64,000 nucleotides of DNA from Stomatohabitans albus (GTDB lineage Bacteria > Actinomycetota > Nitriliruptoria > Euzebyales > Euzebyaceae), in assembly GCF_036336025.1 (NCBI RefSeq), contig NZ_JAYKKE010000001.1, forward strand, positions 988,219 to 1,052,218, written 5' to 3'. The notes beneath the pieces are model-generated. The model was not told the DNA's origin, made no database searches, and saw only the letters and a list, made by a program, of their open reading frames with translations. The translations under genes were made by a program, and so were the position numbers. Shown one piece after another: positions 54,017 to 64,000 of the stretch (the stretch's first letter is position 1; each line of letters begins with the position of its first letter).

Positions 54017-55570
54017 ATGGCACACGTCACCATTTTTGATACGACGTTACGAGACGGAGAACAAAGCCCCGGCATCAGCCTCGATCCGAGCGAGAAACTT
54101 GAAATTGCGCACCAACTAGCCCGGCTCGGCGTTGATGTGATTGAGGCTGGTTTTCCCGTCGCCAGTGACGGTGATTTCCTCGGCGTGCAGCAAATTGCAA
54201 AAGAAGTAGGCAACCTCCCCAACGCGCCAGTCATTTGTGGTCTTGCACGAGCCACCGAGGGTGACGTGCGTCGATGTGCAGAGGCCATTGCACCTGCGGC
54301 AACGAGTCGTCTCCACGTTTTTATTTCAACGTCAGATATCCACCGCCAGGAGATGCTAAAGGGTGCGAGCGAGGCTGACATCATTGCCTTGACGACCGAG
54401 ATGGTCAGCCTGGCAACAACCCTTGCTGACCAAGTGGAGTTCAGCGCACAGGATGCAACCCGAACTGAAACAGGGTTCTTAAAAGAAGTCCTTAAAGCTG
54501 CCGTAGATGCGGGTGCTCACACGATCAATGTGCCTGACACCGTTGGCTTTACAATGCCAAGTGAATATGGCGATTTGATTGAAGAGATTGTCGCCTTGGC
54601 TGGTGACGCGGTGGTAAGTGTGCACTGCCACAACGACCTTGGTTTAGCGGTGGCCAATAGCCTTGAAGCGGTACGGCGTGGTGCTGGCCAAATTGAAGTC
54701 GCCATCAATGGTATCGGGGAGCGAGCAGGGAACTGCTCACTTGAAGAAGTCGTGATGGGTATGACCGTTCGCCATGACCTGATTGGGAAAGACACCCGAA
54801 TCAATACCAAGGAGATCGGGCGTACTTCTAAGCTGGTTGCCCAGCTGACTGGCTACCCCGTTCAATACAACAAGGCGGTGGTTGGCCGTAACGCCTTTGC
54901 CCATGAAAGTGGTATTCACCAGCACGGTGTCCTCGCCAACCGAGCAACCTATGAGATTATGACGGCTGAAGACCTTGGTCTTGTCGGGGCACAGCTCATC
55001 TTGGGTAAGCATTCAGGGCGCCATGCCTTTGTTCAAGCGTTACGTGATTTGGGTATCACCTTAGATGAAGCACGTGTGGACGATGCCTTCGCCCAGTTCA
55101 AAGCCGTTGCGGACCGCAAACGTGAAGTGACGGCGGACGATCTTGAAGCGATTGTGGTTGATACTGCCGATGTTGGCAGTGAGGTGTGGACGATTGAAAT
55201 GGCACAGATGATGGGTGGGATTGCCACTGCACCTACCGCCACGGTTCGTGTCCGTCATGTTGCCGAAGACCGAGCGGTAACCGAAGCGGCAGTTGGTGAC
55301 GGCATGATTGATGCGATCTGTCGGGCTATTAGCCGAGCTTGCGGCGTTGACGATGCCCACCTTGAAGATTTTCGTGTGTCATCCATCACCGCTGGCCGTG
55401 ATGCCCTTGGCGATGTGACCGTCACGATTCGTCGAGACGGGACAACCTACACCGGCCGTGGATTGTCAACCGATGTCGTTGAAGCAACCGGGCGTGCTTG
55501 GCTCGAAGCGTTGAACCGATCAGAACGACTTCGTGATGCACGTAAAGGTCGCACACACTCGAACTTTTAA
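54017..55570 (+). CDS. leuA: 2-isopropylmalate synthase
   Basis: 517 residues, first step of leucine synthesis (2-oxoisovalerate plus acetyl-CoA). Catalytic TIM barrel: FDTTLRDGEQSPGISL at the start, VSVHCHNDLGLAVAN with metal-binding His, and NGIGERAGNCSLEEV; the C-terminal LeuA dimer domain (about 380-500) binds leucine for inhibition. It is the short (LeuA1) type and not the roughly 600-residue form common in actinobacteria. ATG 54017 is spaced correctly from AAGGG, ATG 54011 overlaps it. Confidence 0.95.
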   Translation: MAHVTIFDTTLRDGEQSPGISLDPSEKLEIAHQLARLGVDVIEAGFPVASDGDFLGVQQIAKEVGNLPNAPVICGLARATEGDVRRCAEAIAPAATSRLHVFISTSDIHRQEMLKGASEADIIALTTEMVSLATTLADQVEFSAQDATRTETGFLKEVLKAAVDAGAHTINVPDTVGFTMPSEYGDLIEEIVALAGDAVVSVHCHNDLGLAVANSLEAVRRGAGQIEVAINGIGERAGNCSLEEVVMGMTVRHDLIGKDTRINTKEIGRTSKLVAQLTGYPVQYNKAVVGRNAFAHESGIHQHGVLANRATYEIMTAEDLGLVGAQLILGKHSGRHAFVQALRDLGITLDEARVDDAFAQFKAVADRKREVTADDLEAIVVDTADVGSEVWTIEMAQMMGGIATAPTATVRVRHVAEDRAVTEAAVGDGMIDAICRAISRACGVDDAHLEDFRVSSITAGRDALGDVTVTIRRDGTTYTGRGLSTDVVEATGRAWLEALNRSERLRDARKGRTHSNF

Positions 55571-55621
55571 CGATTAAAGACGTTTTTCCGGATTAAACCG
55601 GTTTCTGACTAGAGGAGCACT

Positions 55622-57034
55622 ATGCCTAATCCCAAGACGCTTGCCCAGAAAATCTGGGATCGCCATGTCGTTCATTCCGCTTCTGATGGGCCTGACTTGT
55701 TGTATATCGATTTGCACTTACTCCATGAGGTCACCAGTCCACAAGCATTTGAAGGACTCCGGCTTGCAGGCCGAACGGTTCGTCGCCCTGATTTGAGTTT
55801 GGCCACGATGGACCACAATGTGCCAACGACGAATCGGTCCTTACCTATTGCCGATGATTTGAGTCGTCAGCAAATGGATGTGTTGTCACAAAACTGCAAG
55901 GCAGCAGGGATTCCAGTCTTTTCGATGTTTAGTCGGGCTCAAGGCATTGTGCACATGATCGGCCCTGAACTCGGCGTCACACAACCGGGAATGACCATAG
56001 TGTGCGGTGATTCACACACCGCTACTCACGGCGCCTTTGGGGCATTGGCCTTTGGAATTGGAACAAGTGAGATTGAACACGTCCTGGCCACCCAGACCCT
56101 CGTACAAAACCGGCCCAAAGACATGGCGATTGAAGTGGTGGGTGAGTTGCCACCAGGTACAAGCGCCAAAGACCTTATTTTAGGCATCATCGGACAGATC
56201 GGTGTGGATGGCGGTATCGGACACATCATCGAATATCGCGGGGATGCGATACGCAACCTCTCCATGGAAGAACGCATGACGATTTGCAATATGACCATTG
56301 AAGGTGGTGGTCGTGCGGGGATGATTGCACCCGACCAAACAACCTTTGACTGGGTGAAGGGGCGCATGTGTGCGCCAAGTGATGATCAGTGGGACCAGGC
56401 CGTTTCAAGCTGGCGTGAACTGTACACCGATGAGGGTGCCACCTTTGACACGGTCATTCACTTTGACGCATCTACCCTCGAACCCACGGTCACCTGGGGT
56501 ACCACACCCTCGATGAGTGTGTCCGTAAGTGCGAATGTACCCCGCCCAGAGGAAACAGCTTCTCCAGAACAAACGCGTCGGTCCTTGGAGTATATGGGGC
56601 TGAACGGTGGTGAACGGATCACCGATATCAAGCTCGACCGGATTTTCATTGGCTCATGTACCAATGGTCGTATCAGTGATTTACGTACCGCCGCAGCCAT
56701 CTTGAAAGGCAAGCGGATTGCGGACAATATCCGGCACGCGATGGTTGTCCCCGGTTCCTATAAGGTCAAGGTACAAGCTGAAGAAGAAGGGTTGGACAAG
56801 ATCTTTATTGATGCCGGCTTTGAATGGCGCGAACCAGGTTGTTCCATGTGTTTGGGAATGAATCCTGACCAACTCTCACCACAAGAACGTTGCGCAAGCA
56901 CATCAAACCGAAACTTTGAAGGGCGTCAAGGTAAGGATGGGCGAACCCACTTGGTGAGCCCAGCAATGGCGGCAAGTGCGGCGATTGCCGGCCATTTTGT
57001 TGATGCCCGCGACGTCACCCCGTCCACGCTCTAG
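55622..57034 (+). CDS. leuC: 3-isopropylmalate dehydratase, large subunit
   Basis: 470 residues, aconitase-fold isomerase. N-terminal [31 protein letters not shown] and the [4Fe-4S] ligands in IGSCTNGR and [10 protein letters not shown]. With LeuD it isomerises 2- to 3-isopropylmalate, and also citramalate to methylmalate in the citramalate route. GAGGAG precedes the ATG. leuD starts 22 bases downstream. Confidence 0.96.
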   Translation: MPNPKTLAQKIWDRHVVHSASDGPDLLYIDLHLLHEVTSPQAFEGLRLAGRTVRRPDLSLATMDHNVPTTNRSLPIADDLSRQQMDVLSQNCKAAGIPVFSMFSRAQGIVHMIGPELGVTQPGMTIVCGDSHTATHGAFGALAFGIGTSEIEHVLATQTLVQNRPKDMAIEVVGELPPGTSAKDLILGIIGQIGVDGGIGHIIEYRGDAIRNLSMEERMTICNMTIEGGGRAGMIAPDQTTFDWVKGRMCAPSDDQWDQAVSSWRELYTDEGATFDTVIHFDASTLEPTVTWGTTPSMSVSVSANVPRPEETASPEQTRRSLEYMGLNGGERITDIKLDRIFIGSCTNGRISDLRTAAAILKGKRIADNIRHAMVVPGSYKVKVQAEEEGLDKIFIDAGFEWREPGCSMCLGMNPDQLSPQERCASTSNRNFEGRQGKDGRTHLVSPAMAASAAIAGHFVDARDVTPSTL

Positions 57035-57056
57035 CACCTGGACTGAAGGAGAAACG

Positions 57057-57671
57057 ATGGAAAAAGTTACCGTAATTACTGGTCACATGGTGCCTATGGG
57101 GCGGAACGATGTGGATACCGATCAAATCATGCCCAAACAACACTTAAAACGAATTGAGCGGACAGGGTTCGGTGAGTTCGTCTTTAGTGATTGGCGTGCA
57201 GAGGAGGACTTTGTACTCAATGATCCGGCGTATGCCGATGCCAACGTGCTGTTAAGCGGGGTGAACTTTGGGTCAGGTTCAAGCCGTGAACACGCCCCTT
57301 GGGGGTTGCAGCAGTACGGTTTTGACGCAGTTGTAGCCGAGAGTTTCGCCGATATTTTTCGGTCAAATTGTGCCAAAATCGGCCTTGTCTGTGTGCAGGT
57401 AGATCGGGCCACAATGGAGCGGCTCATGCAGATCGCTACCGATGATCCCACCACGACGATTGAAATTGACCTTCCCAACCAAACCCTTACCGCTGGGGAC
57501 GTGCGCGTTCATTTTGACTTTGAAGAACATGCCAAGTTCATGTTGGTCAATGGGCTGGACGACATCGGCCTGTCCCTAGAAAAGGACGCCGACATTAGCG
57601 CCTTTGAGGCAAAACGCCCAGCCTTTATGCCAGTAACTCAACCTGCTCACGCATTGGTGGCGAACCGATGA
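57057..57671 (+). CDS. leuD: 3-isopropylmalate dehydratase, small subunit
   Basis: 204 residues, swivel domain partner of Leu[33 protein letters not shown] (substrate loop) and [11 protein letters not shown] are typical. ATG 57057 is six bases from AAGGAG. It overlaps leuB by four bases (ATGA), giving translational coupling. Confidence 0.95.
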   Translation: MEKVTVITGHMVPMGRNDVDTDQIMPKQHLKRIERTGFGEFVFSDWRAEEDFVLNDPAYADANVLLSGVNFGSGSSREHAPWGLQQYGFDAVVAESFADIFRSNCAKIGLVCVQVDRATMERLMQIATDDPTTTIEIDLPNQTLTAGDVRVHFDFEEHAKFMLVNGLDDIGLSLEKDADISAFEAKRPAFMPVTQPAHALVANR

Positions 57672-58699
57672 ATAGATACACACTGGCCATCGTCGGTGGC
57701 GACGGGATTGGACCTGAAGTCACGGCAGAGGCATTGAAGGTCCTTGATGTTGTACAAGAACGCTTTGAGTTTTCCACGGAGCGGGTTGACTACGATCTGG
57801 GCGGTCGGTCATGGAAACGCACCGGCGAAGTCCTTCCAGCAAGTGTGCAAGAGGAGTTATCACAGGTTGATGCGATTCTCCTCGGCGCGGTTGGTACACC
57901 AGAGATACCTCCAGGTGTGTTAGAGCGTGGGTTGCTCTTGAAACTGCGGTTTGATTTTGACCAGTATGTGAACTTGCGGCCCGTTAAGTTGGCACCTGGT
58001 GTGCCTACGCCAATTGCGGGGCTTGAAACCTGTGATTTGGTCGTCGTTAGAGAAAATACCGAAGGGTTATACACGGGTGCAGGTGGGGTATTAGCAAAAC
58101 ACACTCCACGTGAGGTTGCCACCCAAGAAAGTTTGAATACCCGTAGTGGGATAGACCGTGTGCTTCGCTATGCCTTTGAAACGGCCAGTGCTCGAGACAA
58201 CCGATTGACGTTGTGCCATAAAACAAATGTGTTGACCTTTGCCGGGGACTTATGGATGCGGGCCTTTACTGAGATGGGTGAAACGGAGTTCCCACAGGTG
58301 AGTCGTGACTATGTCCATGTTGACGCGATGTGCCTTTATCTCGTTACCGATCCAGGCCGCTTTGATGTGGTGGTTACGGATAATATTTTTGGCGATATCA
58401 TCACCGACCTTGGGGCTGCCGTCCAAGGGGGCATGGGGCTTGCCGCGAGTGGCAACTTGAACCCAACGAATACCTACCCATCTATGTTTGAACCTGTCCA
58501 CGGTTCAGCACCTGATATTGCAGGCAAGGGAATCGCAAACCCTGTGGCGAGTGTGCTCAGTTTGGCCATGTGTTTGAACCATCTGGGTGAGCGGGAGGCT
58601 GCAACCGCCGTTGAGAATGCTGCATTGGCTGTCTTAGGCCAAGGCGTAAACGGTCAACGAACCAGTGACATTGGTGAGCGCATCATTGCTGCGCTGTGA
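57668..58699 (+). CDS. leuB: 3-isopropylmalate dehydrogenase
   Basis: 343 residues, NAD-dependent oxidative decarboxylase. [17 protein letters not shown] at the N-terminus, [23 protein letters not shown], and the metal-binding Asp-rich [17 protein letters not shown] with [18 protein letters not shown]. In this operon it would also oxidise methylmalate to 2-oxobutyrate. Start overlaps leuD. A small hairpin (GCTGGG / CCCAGC, 58712-58734) lies between it and cimA. Confidence 0.93.
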   Translation: MNRYTLAIVGGDGIGPEVTAEALKVLDVVQERFEFSTERVDYDLGGRSWKRTGEVLPASVQEELSQVDAILLGAVGTPEIPPGVLERGLLLKLRFDFDQYVNLRPVKLAPGVPTPIAGLETCDLVVVRENTEGLYTGAGGVLAKHTPREVATQESLNTRSGIDRVLRYAFETASARDNRLTLCHKTNVLTFAGDLWMRAFTEMGETEFPQVSRDYVHVDAMCLYLVTDPGRFDVVVTDNIFGDIITDLGAAVQGGMGLAASGNLNPTNTYPSMFEPVHGSAPDIAGKGIANPVASVLSLAMCLNHLGEREAATAVENAALAVLGQGVNGQRTSDIGERIIAAL

Positions 58700-58772
58700 T
58701 GGCCACCTCAGGCTGGGAGAGGATAAAACCCAGCAATAAACAAGTCATTCCATGAAAATCAAAGGATTAGTC

Positions 58773-60329
58773 ATGATCGAGCTCTATGACACAACCCTCC
58801 GTGACGGAACACAACAAGAGGGGATTAGCCTGACGGTAGCCGACAAGTTAGCCGTTGCTCAGATTATTGATTCCCTTGGGTTCACATGGATTGAAGGTGG
58901 ATGGCCGGGCGCCAACCCTAAAGATACGGAGTTTTTTGCCGCAGTTGCAAACGGAGACATTCAACTGAATCACGCAGGGTTGGTCGCCTTTGGGATGACC
59001 CGTCGCCCAGGGATACAAGCTGCGAATGATGACCTATTGAATGCGTTGCTGGAAGCGAAAACTGAGGCCATCACACTTGTTGGCAAAAGCGATATCAAAC
59101 ACGTCATAGAAGCTATCGGGACGACCGCCCAAGAGAATATAGACATGGTTGCCTCATCGGTGGCCTATCTCGTAGGCGAGGGGCGGCGGGTATTGCTTGA
59201 TGCCGAACATTTTTTTGATGGGTATCACCGTGATAGGGAATACGCCCTTGATGTTCTCAGCGCAGCTATCGAGGCAGGGGCGGCCGGCGTCGTGCTATGC
59301 GATACGAACGGTGGTTCGTTGCCAACTGAGATAGATGCCATCGTGAAGGATGTTCGCCCACTGGTTGGAGACGATCGTATCTTAGGGATTCATGCCCATG
59401 ACGATACGGGTTGTGCGGTTGCGAATAGTTTGCTTGCGATTGACGCAGGGGCAAACCATGTCCAAGCCACTATGAATGGGATAGGTGAGCGTACTGGTAA
59501 CGCCAATATGTGTTCTATCCTGCCCAATTTGGCGATTAAGCAAGGGCTAGATGTCGTTGATCGAGATCTGCTCCAGCATTTGACATTATCGGCTCATCAA
59601 GTTGCTGAAATAATGAACCTCAATCTCAGTTCAAAAGCGCCGTGGGTAGGTGGATCTGCCTTTGCCCACAAAGCTGGGTTGCACGCCAGTGCACTCCAGA
59701 AGAATCCAGACCTCTACCAACATACGGATCCGGGGTTAGTCGGAAATCAACTACGCATGTTGGTGAGTGAACTGGCTGGTCGTTCAAATGTCCTCATGAA
59801 GGGTGACGAGCTTGGACTTGATATGAATAAGGAGACAGCCAATAAGGTATTAGCCAGAGTCAAGGACTTGGAACACAAGGGATATTCGTTTGAGGCAGCC
59901 GATGCGTCCTTTGAACTTCTTGTGCGCCGTGAGAACGGTGAACAAATCGGCCCCTTCGAGTTAGAAAGCTGGCGAACCCTCGTTGAACACCGCGAAGACG
60001 GAAAGGTTGTGGCTGAAGCCACTATAAAAGTCCACGTGAACGGTGAACGTCTCATTGGCACAGCCGAAGGGAACGGTCCTGTTGACGCCCTCGACCACGC
60101 CTTCAGAGTTGCCGTTGGTCAACGTATTGATCTTTCGCATCTCGCACTGACCGACTATAAGGTGCGCATTATTGATCCGGCATCGGCCACCCAAGCAATC
60201 ACCCGCGTTTCGATTGATGCCACTGATGGGGCTAGGGAGTTCACTACCGTTGGTGTTGGCACAAACATCATTGAGGCGTCCTGGCAGGCACTTGTTGATA
60301 CCTATGAGTTTCACCATTTAGCCAGTTGA
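58773..60329 (+). CDS. cimA: Citramalate synthase
   Basis: 518 residues, HMGL-like TIM barrel plus LeuA-type dimer domain. It differs from leuA in the family-specific [20 protein letters not shown] start and the long [20 protein letters not shown] segment of CimA. Metal-binding [14 protein letters not shown] is present. The reaction is pyruvate plus acetyl-CoA to (R)-citramalate, entry to a threonine-independent isoleucine route using LeuCDB. ATG 58773 has AAAGGA six bases upstream; the ATG at 58752 has none. Last gene of the operon. Confidence 0.93.
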   Translation: MIELYDTTLRDGTQQEGISLTVADKLAVAQIIDSLGFTWIEGGWPGANPKDTEFFAAVANGDIQLNHAGLVAFGMTRRPGIQAANDDLLNALLEAKTEAITLVGKSDIKHVIEAIGTTAQENIDMVASSVAYLVGEGRRVLLDAEHFFDGYHRDREYALDVLSAAIEAGAAGVVLCDTNGGSLPTEIDAIVKDVRPLVGDDRILGIHAHDDTGCAVANSLLAIDAGANHVQATMNGIGERTGNANMCSILPNLAIKQGLDVVDRDLLQHLTLSAHQVAEIMNLNLSSKAPWVGGSAFAHKAGLHASALQKNPDLYQHTDPGLVGNQLRMLVSELAGRSNVLMKGDELGLDMNKETANKVLARVKDLEHKGYSFEAADASFELLVRRENGEQIGPFELESWRTLVEHREDGKVVAEATIKVHVNGERLIGTAEGNGPVDALDHAFRVAVGQRIDLSHLALTDYKVRIIDPASATQAITRVSIDATDGAREFTTVGVGTNIIEASWQALVDTYEFHHLAS

Positions 60330-60349
60330 GTTATCTACCCTTTCCAGGA

Positions 60350-60385
60350 GGAAGGCCGCGGCCTATACGATGCCTACGGCCTTCC
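60350..60385 (+). terminator. Hairpin at the end of the ilv-leu operon
   Basis: GGAAGGCCG / CGGCCTTCC, nine perfect pairs, about 20 bases after the cimA stop. Confidence 0.6.
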
Positions 60386-60453
60386 GCTATATCTCAATAA
60401 TGCAGCCTCAATGCGGCCCTTGGTGCAAGCATTTGTCTGCATATGCAGACAAG

Positions 60454-60918
60454 CTATTCATGGCGTTCGTAGGTACCACAAATACGTGCTTGGTCGATAA
60501 CATTCCCCGCGTACTCACGCATAAACTCGTCACGGGTCGGTTCGCCTTCAACCTTCCTATCTAAGGCGTAAATCTCAAAGAAATAGTGGTGCGTGCCGTG
60601 ACCAGGTGGGGGATAAGGGCCCAAGTACGCATGATCACCCGTCTCATTAGGGCCAGTTCTCGCTGTTGCAAGGACTTCCGGTGTCAATTCACTCACATCT
60701 GTGGGGATACCATACGCTGTCCAGTGGACAAACCCGTAGGTCCAAGGTGCATCGGGATCATGCATGATGACCGCAAGTTCCACAGCATCTGAAGGAACTC
60801 CAGCGACAACCAGACGGGGAATGTCATCGTTACCTTCATGTGTAAACCGCTTTTCGATGGGTTGGCCGTGAGCGAGGTCTGGGCTGGACAACGTGATGGA
60901 CTTTAAGTTAGGTCCCAT
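60454..60918 (-). CDS. YbhB/YbcL family (PEBP-like) protein
   Basis: 154 residues, phosphatidylethanolamine-binding/Raf kinase inhibitor-like fold. The ligand pocket motifs are visible: VIMHDPDAPWTYGFVHW (DPDAP box), LGPYPPPGHGTHHYFFEIYALD (GxHRY-like box) and EFMREYAGNVIDQA at the end. No signal peptide, so cytoplasmic. Ligand and role of the bacterial members are not settled. Strong AAGGAGG before ATG 60918. Confidence 0.92.
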   Translation of the reverse strand: MGPNLKSITLSSPDLAHGQPIEKRFTHEGNDDIPRLVVAGVPSDAVELAVIMHDPDAPWTYGFVHWTAYGIPTDVSELTPEVLATARTGPNETGDHAYLGPYPPPGHGTHHYFFEIYALDRKVEGEPTRDEFMREYAGNVIDQARICGTYERHE

Positions 60919-60961
60919 AGTTCCTCCTTAGCAGGTAATGCCTTGGAGCCTAAAAGGAATA

Positions 60962-60986
60962 GGAGGCCTGTTTCAAACAAACCTCC
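60962..60986 (-). terminator. Hairpin after the symporter gene
   Basis: On the minus strand GGAGGTTTG / CAGGCCTCC with two G-U pairs, then TATTCCTTTT; 14 bases after the symporter stop. Confidence 0.55.
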
Positions 60987-61000
60987 GATGAAAATGTCAT

Positions 61001-62233
61001 TTATTGTGTTGAAACGGTCGTTACCGGAGGTTCGGCATCGTGCGTTTCTGTGTTACCACCGATGAGGCGATCGCCAATGGTTTCAACAATTTTTGAAATG
61101 GCCATATCCCCGGTCACGTTTGTCGCAGTTCCGAAACTGTCTTGAGCCAAATACAGCGCAATCATCAGCGCGATCATGGTGTCATCAAAGCCCAACATGC
61201 TTTGCAATAGGCCGATCGCAGTCACGACAGCACCTCCTGGCACACCAGGTGCAGCTACCATCATTACTCCCAGCCCTAGAATCACAGGGAAGAACCGAAT
61301 AGCAGATGGTTCGTGCCCTTCGGCCATCGTGAGCACTGCAATGGCACAGCTTGTGACCGTGATCATTGAACCTGATAAGTGAATGTTGGCGTTGAGTGGG
61401 ATCGCAAAGTCGGCGATATTTGGGCGTAACCCGGCTTTTTTGGCTTGGCGTAGCGTCACAGGGATGGTTGCGGCACTGGACTGGGTACCAATCGCAGTGA
61501 AGTATGCCGGCAGCATCGTTTTAATCATGCTGAGTGGATTTGTGCGCGAAATCGTGCCAGCCACAAGGTATTGGGTAGCTAGTGCCACCACATGTAAGAG
61601 CAGCACCATTAGTAGCACCTTGCCAAAAACCGAAAAAATTGTGGCAACGTGACCGGCATAGGCCATATTGGCAAAGACCCCTGCGACGTGAATGGGTAGC
61701 AACGGAATAATGACGTGGTTCAAGAGTCCCTGAATAATCGTCTTGAAATCTTCCGTGAGGTTTTGAACCGTTTTATCCTTCAACGTGCTCATCCCAATGC
61801 CAAAGATAAAGGCCAGTACAAGGGCTGCCGTCACAGTGAATGGTGGATCTAACGCCAACGTCAAGTACGGCTCAACGAGGCCTTCTTCAGGGTTGGTGAC
61901 GGTTGATAACGCAACATCACCAAGGATGGAAGGGTAAATGGTCAGGGCAGTCGCCATAGCCAGAAGGCCCGCAAGAACGCTCGAGGTGTAGGCGACTCCT
62001 ACTGCGAGACCAAGCCATTTGCCTGCACCTTGTGTTAACGATCCAATACCTGGTGCGATGAAACCAAAAATGATGAGCGGTATTGCGAATGACAAGAGCG
62101 CACCGAATAGGGATGTAAAGGTAGCGAATACTCGAACAGGTGTGTCAAATCCTGCACTCGCTGAGACAACGCCAATGAGTGCGCCGGCGATGATACCAAC
62201 AAGCAGGCGTAGCAGTAGTGGGACACGGGACAT
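61001..62233 (-). CDS. Dicarboxylate/amino acid:cation symporter (DAACS family)
   Basis: 410 residues, about eight transmembrane helices and two re-entrant loops of the GltP/DctA/SstT fold. The Ser-rich first loop is TQSSAATIPVTLRQAKKAG, followed by DFAIPLNANIHLSGS (HP1/TM7 region) and the second loop PGVPGGAVVTAIG with LAQDSFGTATNVTGD in helix 8. Substrate (glutamate, aspartate, dicarboxylate, serine) cannot be fixed; the FGTATNVTGD helix keeps the Asp and Asn/Thr that bind ligand. GGAGAAG precedes ATG 62233. Confidence 0.88.
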   Translation of the reverse strand: MSRVPLLLRLLVGIIAGALIGVVSASAGFDTPVRVFATFTSLFGALLSFAIPLIIFGFIAPGIGSLTQGAGKWLGLAVGVAYTSSVLAGLLAMATALTIYPSILGDVALSTVTNPEEGLVEPYLTLALDPPFTVTAALVLAFIFGIGMSTLKDKTVQNLTEDFKTIIQGLLNHVIIPLLPIHVAGVFANMAYAGHVATIFSVFGKVLLMVLLLHVVALATQYLVAGTISRTNPLSMIKTMLPAYFTAIGTQSSAATIPVTLRQAKKAGLRPNIADFAIPLNANIHLSGSMITVTSCAIAVLTMAEGHEPSAIRFFPVILGLGVMMVAAPGVPGGAVVTAIGLLQSMLGFDDTMIALMIALYLAQDSFGTATNVTGDMAISKIVETIGDRLIGGNTETHDAEPPVTTVSTQ

Positions 62234-63015
62234 GAGTTCTTCTCCAGCAGGAAAGGCCGAGCAAACAAAGTGCTCAGGTGATGATTGTGAAAACGGACCA
62301 CGCTGTCCGGTGTGCTATCACCGTAGCTAATTGGTCAATACACGTCCATAGTTTGTACGAGCTGAAGCTGAACTCACCCGCACTAAACGGGAAGTATCTG
62401 CACAACAGCTTGCTTGCCCCAGGCATTGGCCATATGGCGGGGGTGCTACACCGACATTTTATATCTGTAGTTTTCTCGTTACAGAATGAATCATTCCACT
62501 ATGTAATCAACTGGACACTATTCGCATTCTTCTGTCTTGAGTGTCTGGAATCCTTCTCGCAATTGAAGGGGCCTTTGATTAGAACGTTAATTGGGGAATA
62601 TTGGGTAAATTTGGATAAGAATATAACCTCGGAACTCACTGAAATATCTATGTAGAGGTGAACGAATTTCACCATATATAGCACTTTTGTGACCGAAAGA
62701 TTACTACAAGTGATATTTGATTTGCAATCGGTGATAGTTTTGCAAAGCCTCGAAATGGGGTACCAAATAACTTTGGCTTCTCGAGAGATGTGCCAATCTT
62801 GGTGTATGTTTGCCTTTCGTTTACTCCAATGTAAATGAAAGGTAATGAAAAAAGGCCATATGTAATGCAAATGTAAAATGGAAAGGTCTCAAATGCATTA
62901 CGAAAACGGTCTCCTTTACCATTACTATGTGTAAAGAACGGGATATCGCGTTCGTGTTGTTATAACAAGGCGAAACTCTTGCCGAAGAGTTCAACCGTTA
63001 GGAGTGAGAGAACTC
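62234..63015 (+). other. Gap upstream of the proline-rich gene: leader and possible control sites
   Basis: 780 bases, AT-rich in the last 400, without a convincing gene. Close to the next gene it holds the inverted pair CTTTAC / GTAAAG (62914-62936), repeated GTAATG-like words around 62830-62930, and a leader hairpin AACTCTT-GCCG-AAGAGTT (62974-62991). These may control the downstream surface protein gene. Confidence 0.4.
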
Positions 63016-64000
63016 ATGATTAAACAATTTTGTGTGGCAGCCTTTGCAGCAGTAGCTGTCTTTGGCACCGCTGGGCTTCCAGCTGCCGCATCCACCTACA
63101 ACGTAGGTGATGAATCTACCGATTATGTGGACAACGGGTACAGCAATCCGGTCGATGACGATTACATGGAGGGTCTGGAAGACGCTCAGTTTGTAACCTA
63201 CGGTCATCGTGGCTACTACCCGATGAACCCGCGTCACTACAAGCCGCATAAGCCGCGTTGGCATAAGCCCCACTATCCGGGCGGTTGTGGCTGGTACGTC
63301 CCGAAGTGTGGCCATAAGCCGAAGCCGCACAAGCCGTGGTACCCGAAGCCGCATAAGCCCAAGCCGAAGCCGCACAAGCCGTGGAAGCCGTGGAAGCCGA
63401 AGCCACACAAGCCGTGGAAGCCGAAGCCGCACAAGCCGTGGAAGCCGAAGCCGCACGAGCCGTGGAAGCCGATGCCGTGGGATCCATGGGAACCCCAGGA
63501 ACCCCAGGAACCATGGGAACCACAAGAGCCACAGCCAAAGCCAAAGCCGAAGCCAAAGCCGAAGCCGAAGCCGAAGCCAAAGCCGCACGAGCCGTGGAAG
63601 CCGATGCCGTGGGATCCATGGGAACCACAGGAACCCCAGGAGCCATGGGAACCACAAGAACCCCAGGAACCATGGGAACCACAAGAACCCCAGGAGCCAT
63701 GGGAACCACAAGAACCCCAGGAACCATGGGAACCACAAGAGCCACAGCCGAAGCCAAAGCCGAAGCCGACGAAGACTCCTAAGCCGATTCCGACTAAGAG
63801 TCCAAAGCCAAAGCCAAAGCCGACGAAGACTCCAAAGCCGATTCCAACTCAGGAACCGCAGGAGCCTCAGAAGCCGCAGCCGATTCCAACCAAGAATCCG
63901 CAGCCAAAGCCGACGAAGACTCCAAAGCCGATTCCAACTCAGGAACCGCAGGAGCCTCAGAAGCCGCAGCCGATTCCAACCAAGAATCCGCAGCCAAAGC
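63016..64000 (+). CDS. Secreted proline-rich repeat protein (partial, runs off the window)
   Basis: At least 328 residues from ATG 63016, open to the window edge. Residues 1-24 are a signal peptide (hydrophobic core [13 protein letters not shown], likely cleavage after LPAAA). A short acidic segment follows, then nearly pure Pro-dipeptide repeats in charge blocks: basic [10 protein letters not shown], acidic (EPWEPQEPQ)n, basic KPKPKP, acidic again, then a 30-residue Thr/Lys/Gln-containing unit. Two Cys (GGCGW, PKCGH) near residue 95 may pair. Pro-rich stalks of this kind usually span the cell wall; the anchor, if any, is beyond the edge. No known family. Opposite-strand frames here are repeat artefacts. 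Confidence 0.82.
   Translation, partial: MIKQFCVAAFAAVAVFGTAGLPAAASTYNVGDESTDYVDNGYSNPVDDDYMEGLEDAQFVTYGHRGYYPMNPRHYKPHKPRWHKPHYPGGCGWYVPKCGHKPKPHKPWYPKPHKPKPKPHKPWKPWKPKPHKPWKPKPHKPWKPKPHEPWKPMPWDPWEPQEPQEPWEPQEPQPKPKPKPKPKPKPKPKPHEPWKPMPWDPWEPQEPQEPWEPQEPQEPWEPQEPQEPWEPQEPQEPWEPQEPQPKPKPKPTKTPKPIPTKSPKPKPKPTKTPKPIPTQEPQEPQKPQPIPTKNPQPKPTKTPKPIPTQEPQEPQKPQPIPTKNPQPK
63820..63999 (+). repeat. Perfect 90-bp tandem duplication in the proline-rich gene
   Basis: 63820-63909 and 63910-63999 are identical, 30 codons each, beginning [10 protein letters not shown]. More copies may follow outside the window. Identity at DNA level, including third positions, shows recent expansion. Upstream, the Glu/Trp part has an imperfect 27-bp period (about 63487-63750). 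Confidence 0.92.

Noticed and set aside
62278..62655. 125-codon open frame on the plus strand downstream of the symporter region, and an opposing 123-codon frame at 62499-62870
   Set aside because: No ribosome binding site, no coding-like composition and no recognisable fold; each overlaps the other in opposite direction.
62998..63757. Long open frames on the minus strand (246 and 213 codons) and a second plus-strand frame opposite the proline-rich gene
   Set aside because: They arise from the repetitive plus-strand coding sequence (CCN-rich codons give no stops in other frames), have low-complexity products and no ribosome binding sites; the plus-strand frame from 63016 has a signal peptide and proper start region.
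1..64000. tRNA or rRNA genes and CRISPR arrays
   Set aside because: I found no tRNA-like T-loop in any intergenic stretch, no rRNA, and no regularly spaced repeats other than those inside the proline-rich gene, which are coding.

Overview
The window looks like chromosomal DNA of an actinobacterium of moderate GC content. Supporting signs are the guaB3-guaA pair, a PcrA-type helicase with the extended C-terminus, a DUF4916 NUDIX protein, an SCP2-like protein, a membrane-bound Ser/Thr kinase, an oligoribonuclease and a 485-residue S-adenosylhomocysteinase. The exact lineage cannot be fixed by reading alone. Most of the window is housekeeping DNA at about 50-55% GC. It is broken by distinctly AT-rich blocks (about 9.2-11.2, 12.5-14.5, 18.6-19.9 and 33.7-37.1 kb) that look acquired.

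Layout. 0-3.5 kb: 3' end of groEL, then a LuxR-type response regulator with a degenerate receiver, an orphan small peptide gene, and a histidine kinase head-to-head with a canonical paralogous response regulator. 3.5-9.2 kb: NUDIX protein, UDP-glucose dehydrogenase, SCP2-like protein, guaB3 and guaA. 9.2-14.8 kb: accessory region starting at the 3' end of guaA. It has an OLD/AAA-type ATPase with a C-terminal RX4H motif, a decaying nitroreductase, a TMEM175-like channel and a reverse transcriptase of the Abi/UG (defence-associated) kind. 14.6-22.4 kb: small proteins, a broken XRE regulator, small alarmone synthetase, pcrA, an orphan exported protein, malate dehydrogenase and an extracytoplasmic parvulin isomerase. 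22.5-33.6 kb: exported orphan, two tandem AI-2E family permeases, ahcY, purN, purH, a Ser/Thr kinase, folD and trpS. 34-37 kb: AT-rich orphans.

37.4-45.8 kb is a GNAT gene followed by a seven-gene minus-strand cluster for four-carbon sugar acids: GntP-type permease, two DUF1537 kinases, PdxA2-like dehydrogenase, DeoR regulator, glycerate kinase and an LtnD-like dehydrogenase. A palindrome and repeated half-sites upstream of the permease are candidate operators. 46-48.5 kb carries an ABC-F ATPase and oligoribonuclease.

48.5-60.3 kb is a full branched-chain amino acid block: ilvD divergent from ilvB-ilvN-ilvC-leuA-leuC-leuD-leuB-cimA. Citramalate synthase alongside leuCDB suggests isoleucine can be made from pyruvate without threonine. 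In front of ilvB I read an unlisted 26-codon leader peptide rich in Leu/Ile/Val, followed by mutually exclusive antiterminator and terminator hairpins: a ribosome-mediated attenuator. The window ends with a PEBP-family protein, a dicarboxylate/amino-acid symporter and the start of a large secreted proline-rich repeat protein (from 63016) that runs off the edge. Long open frames on the opposite strand there are artefacts of its repeats.
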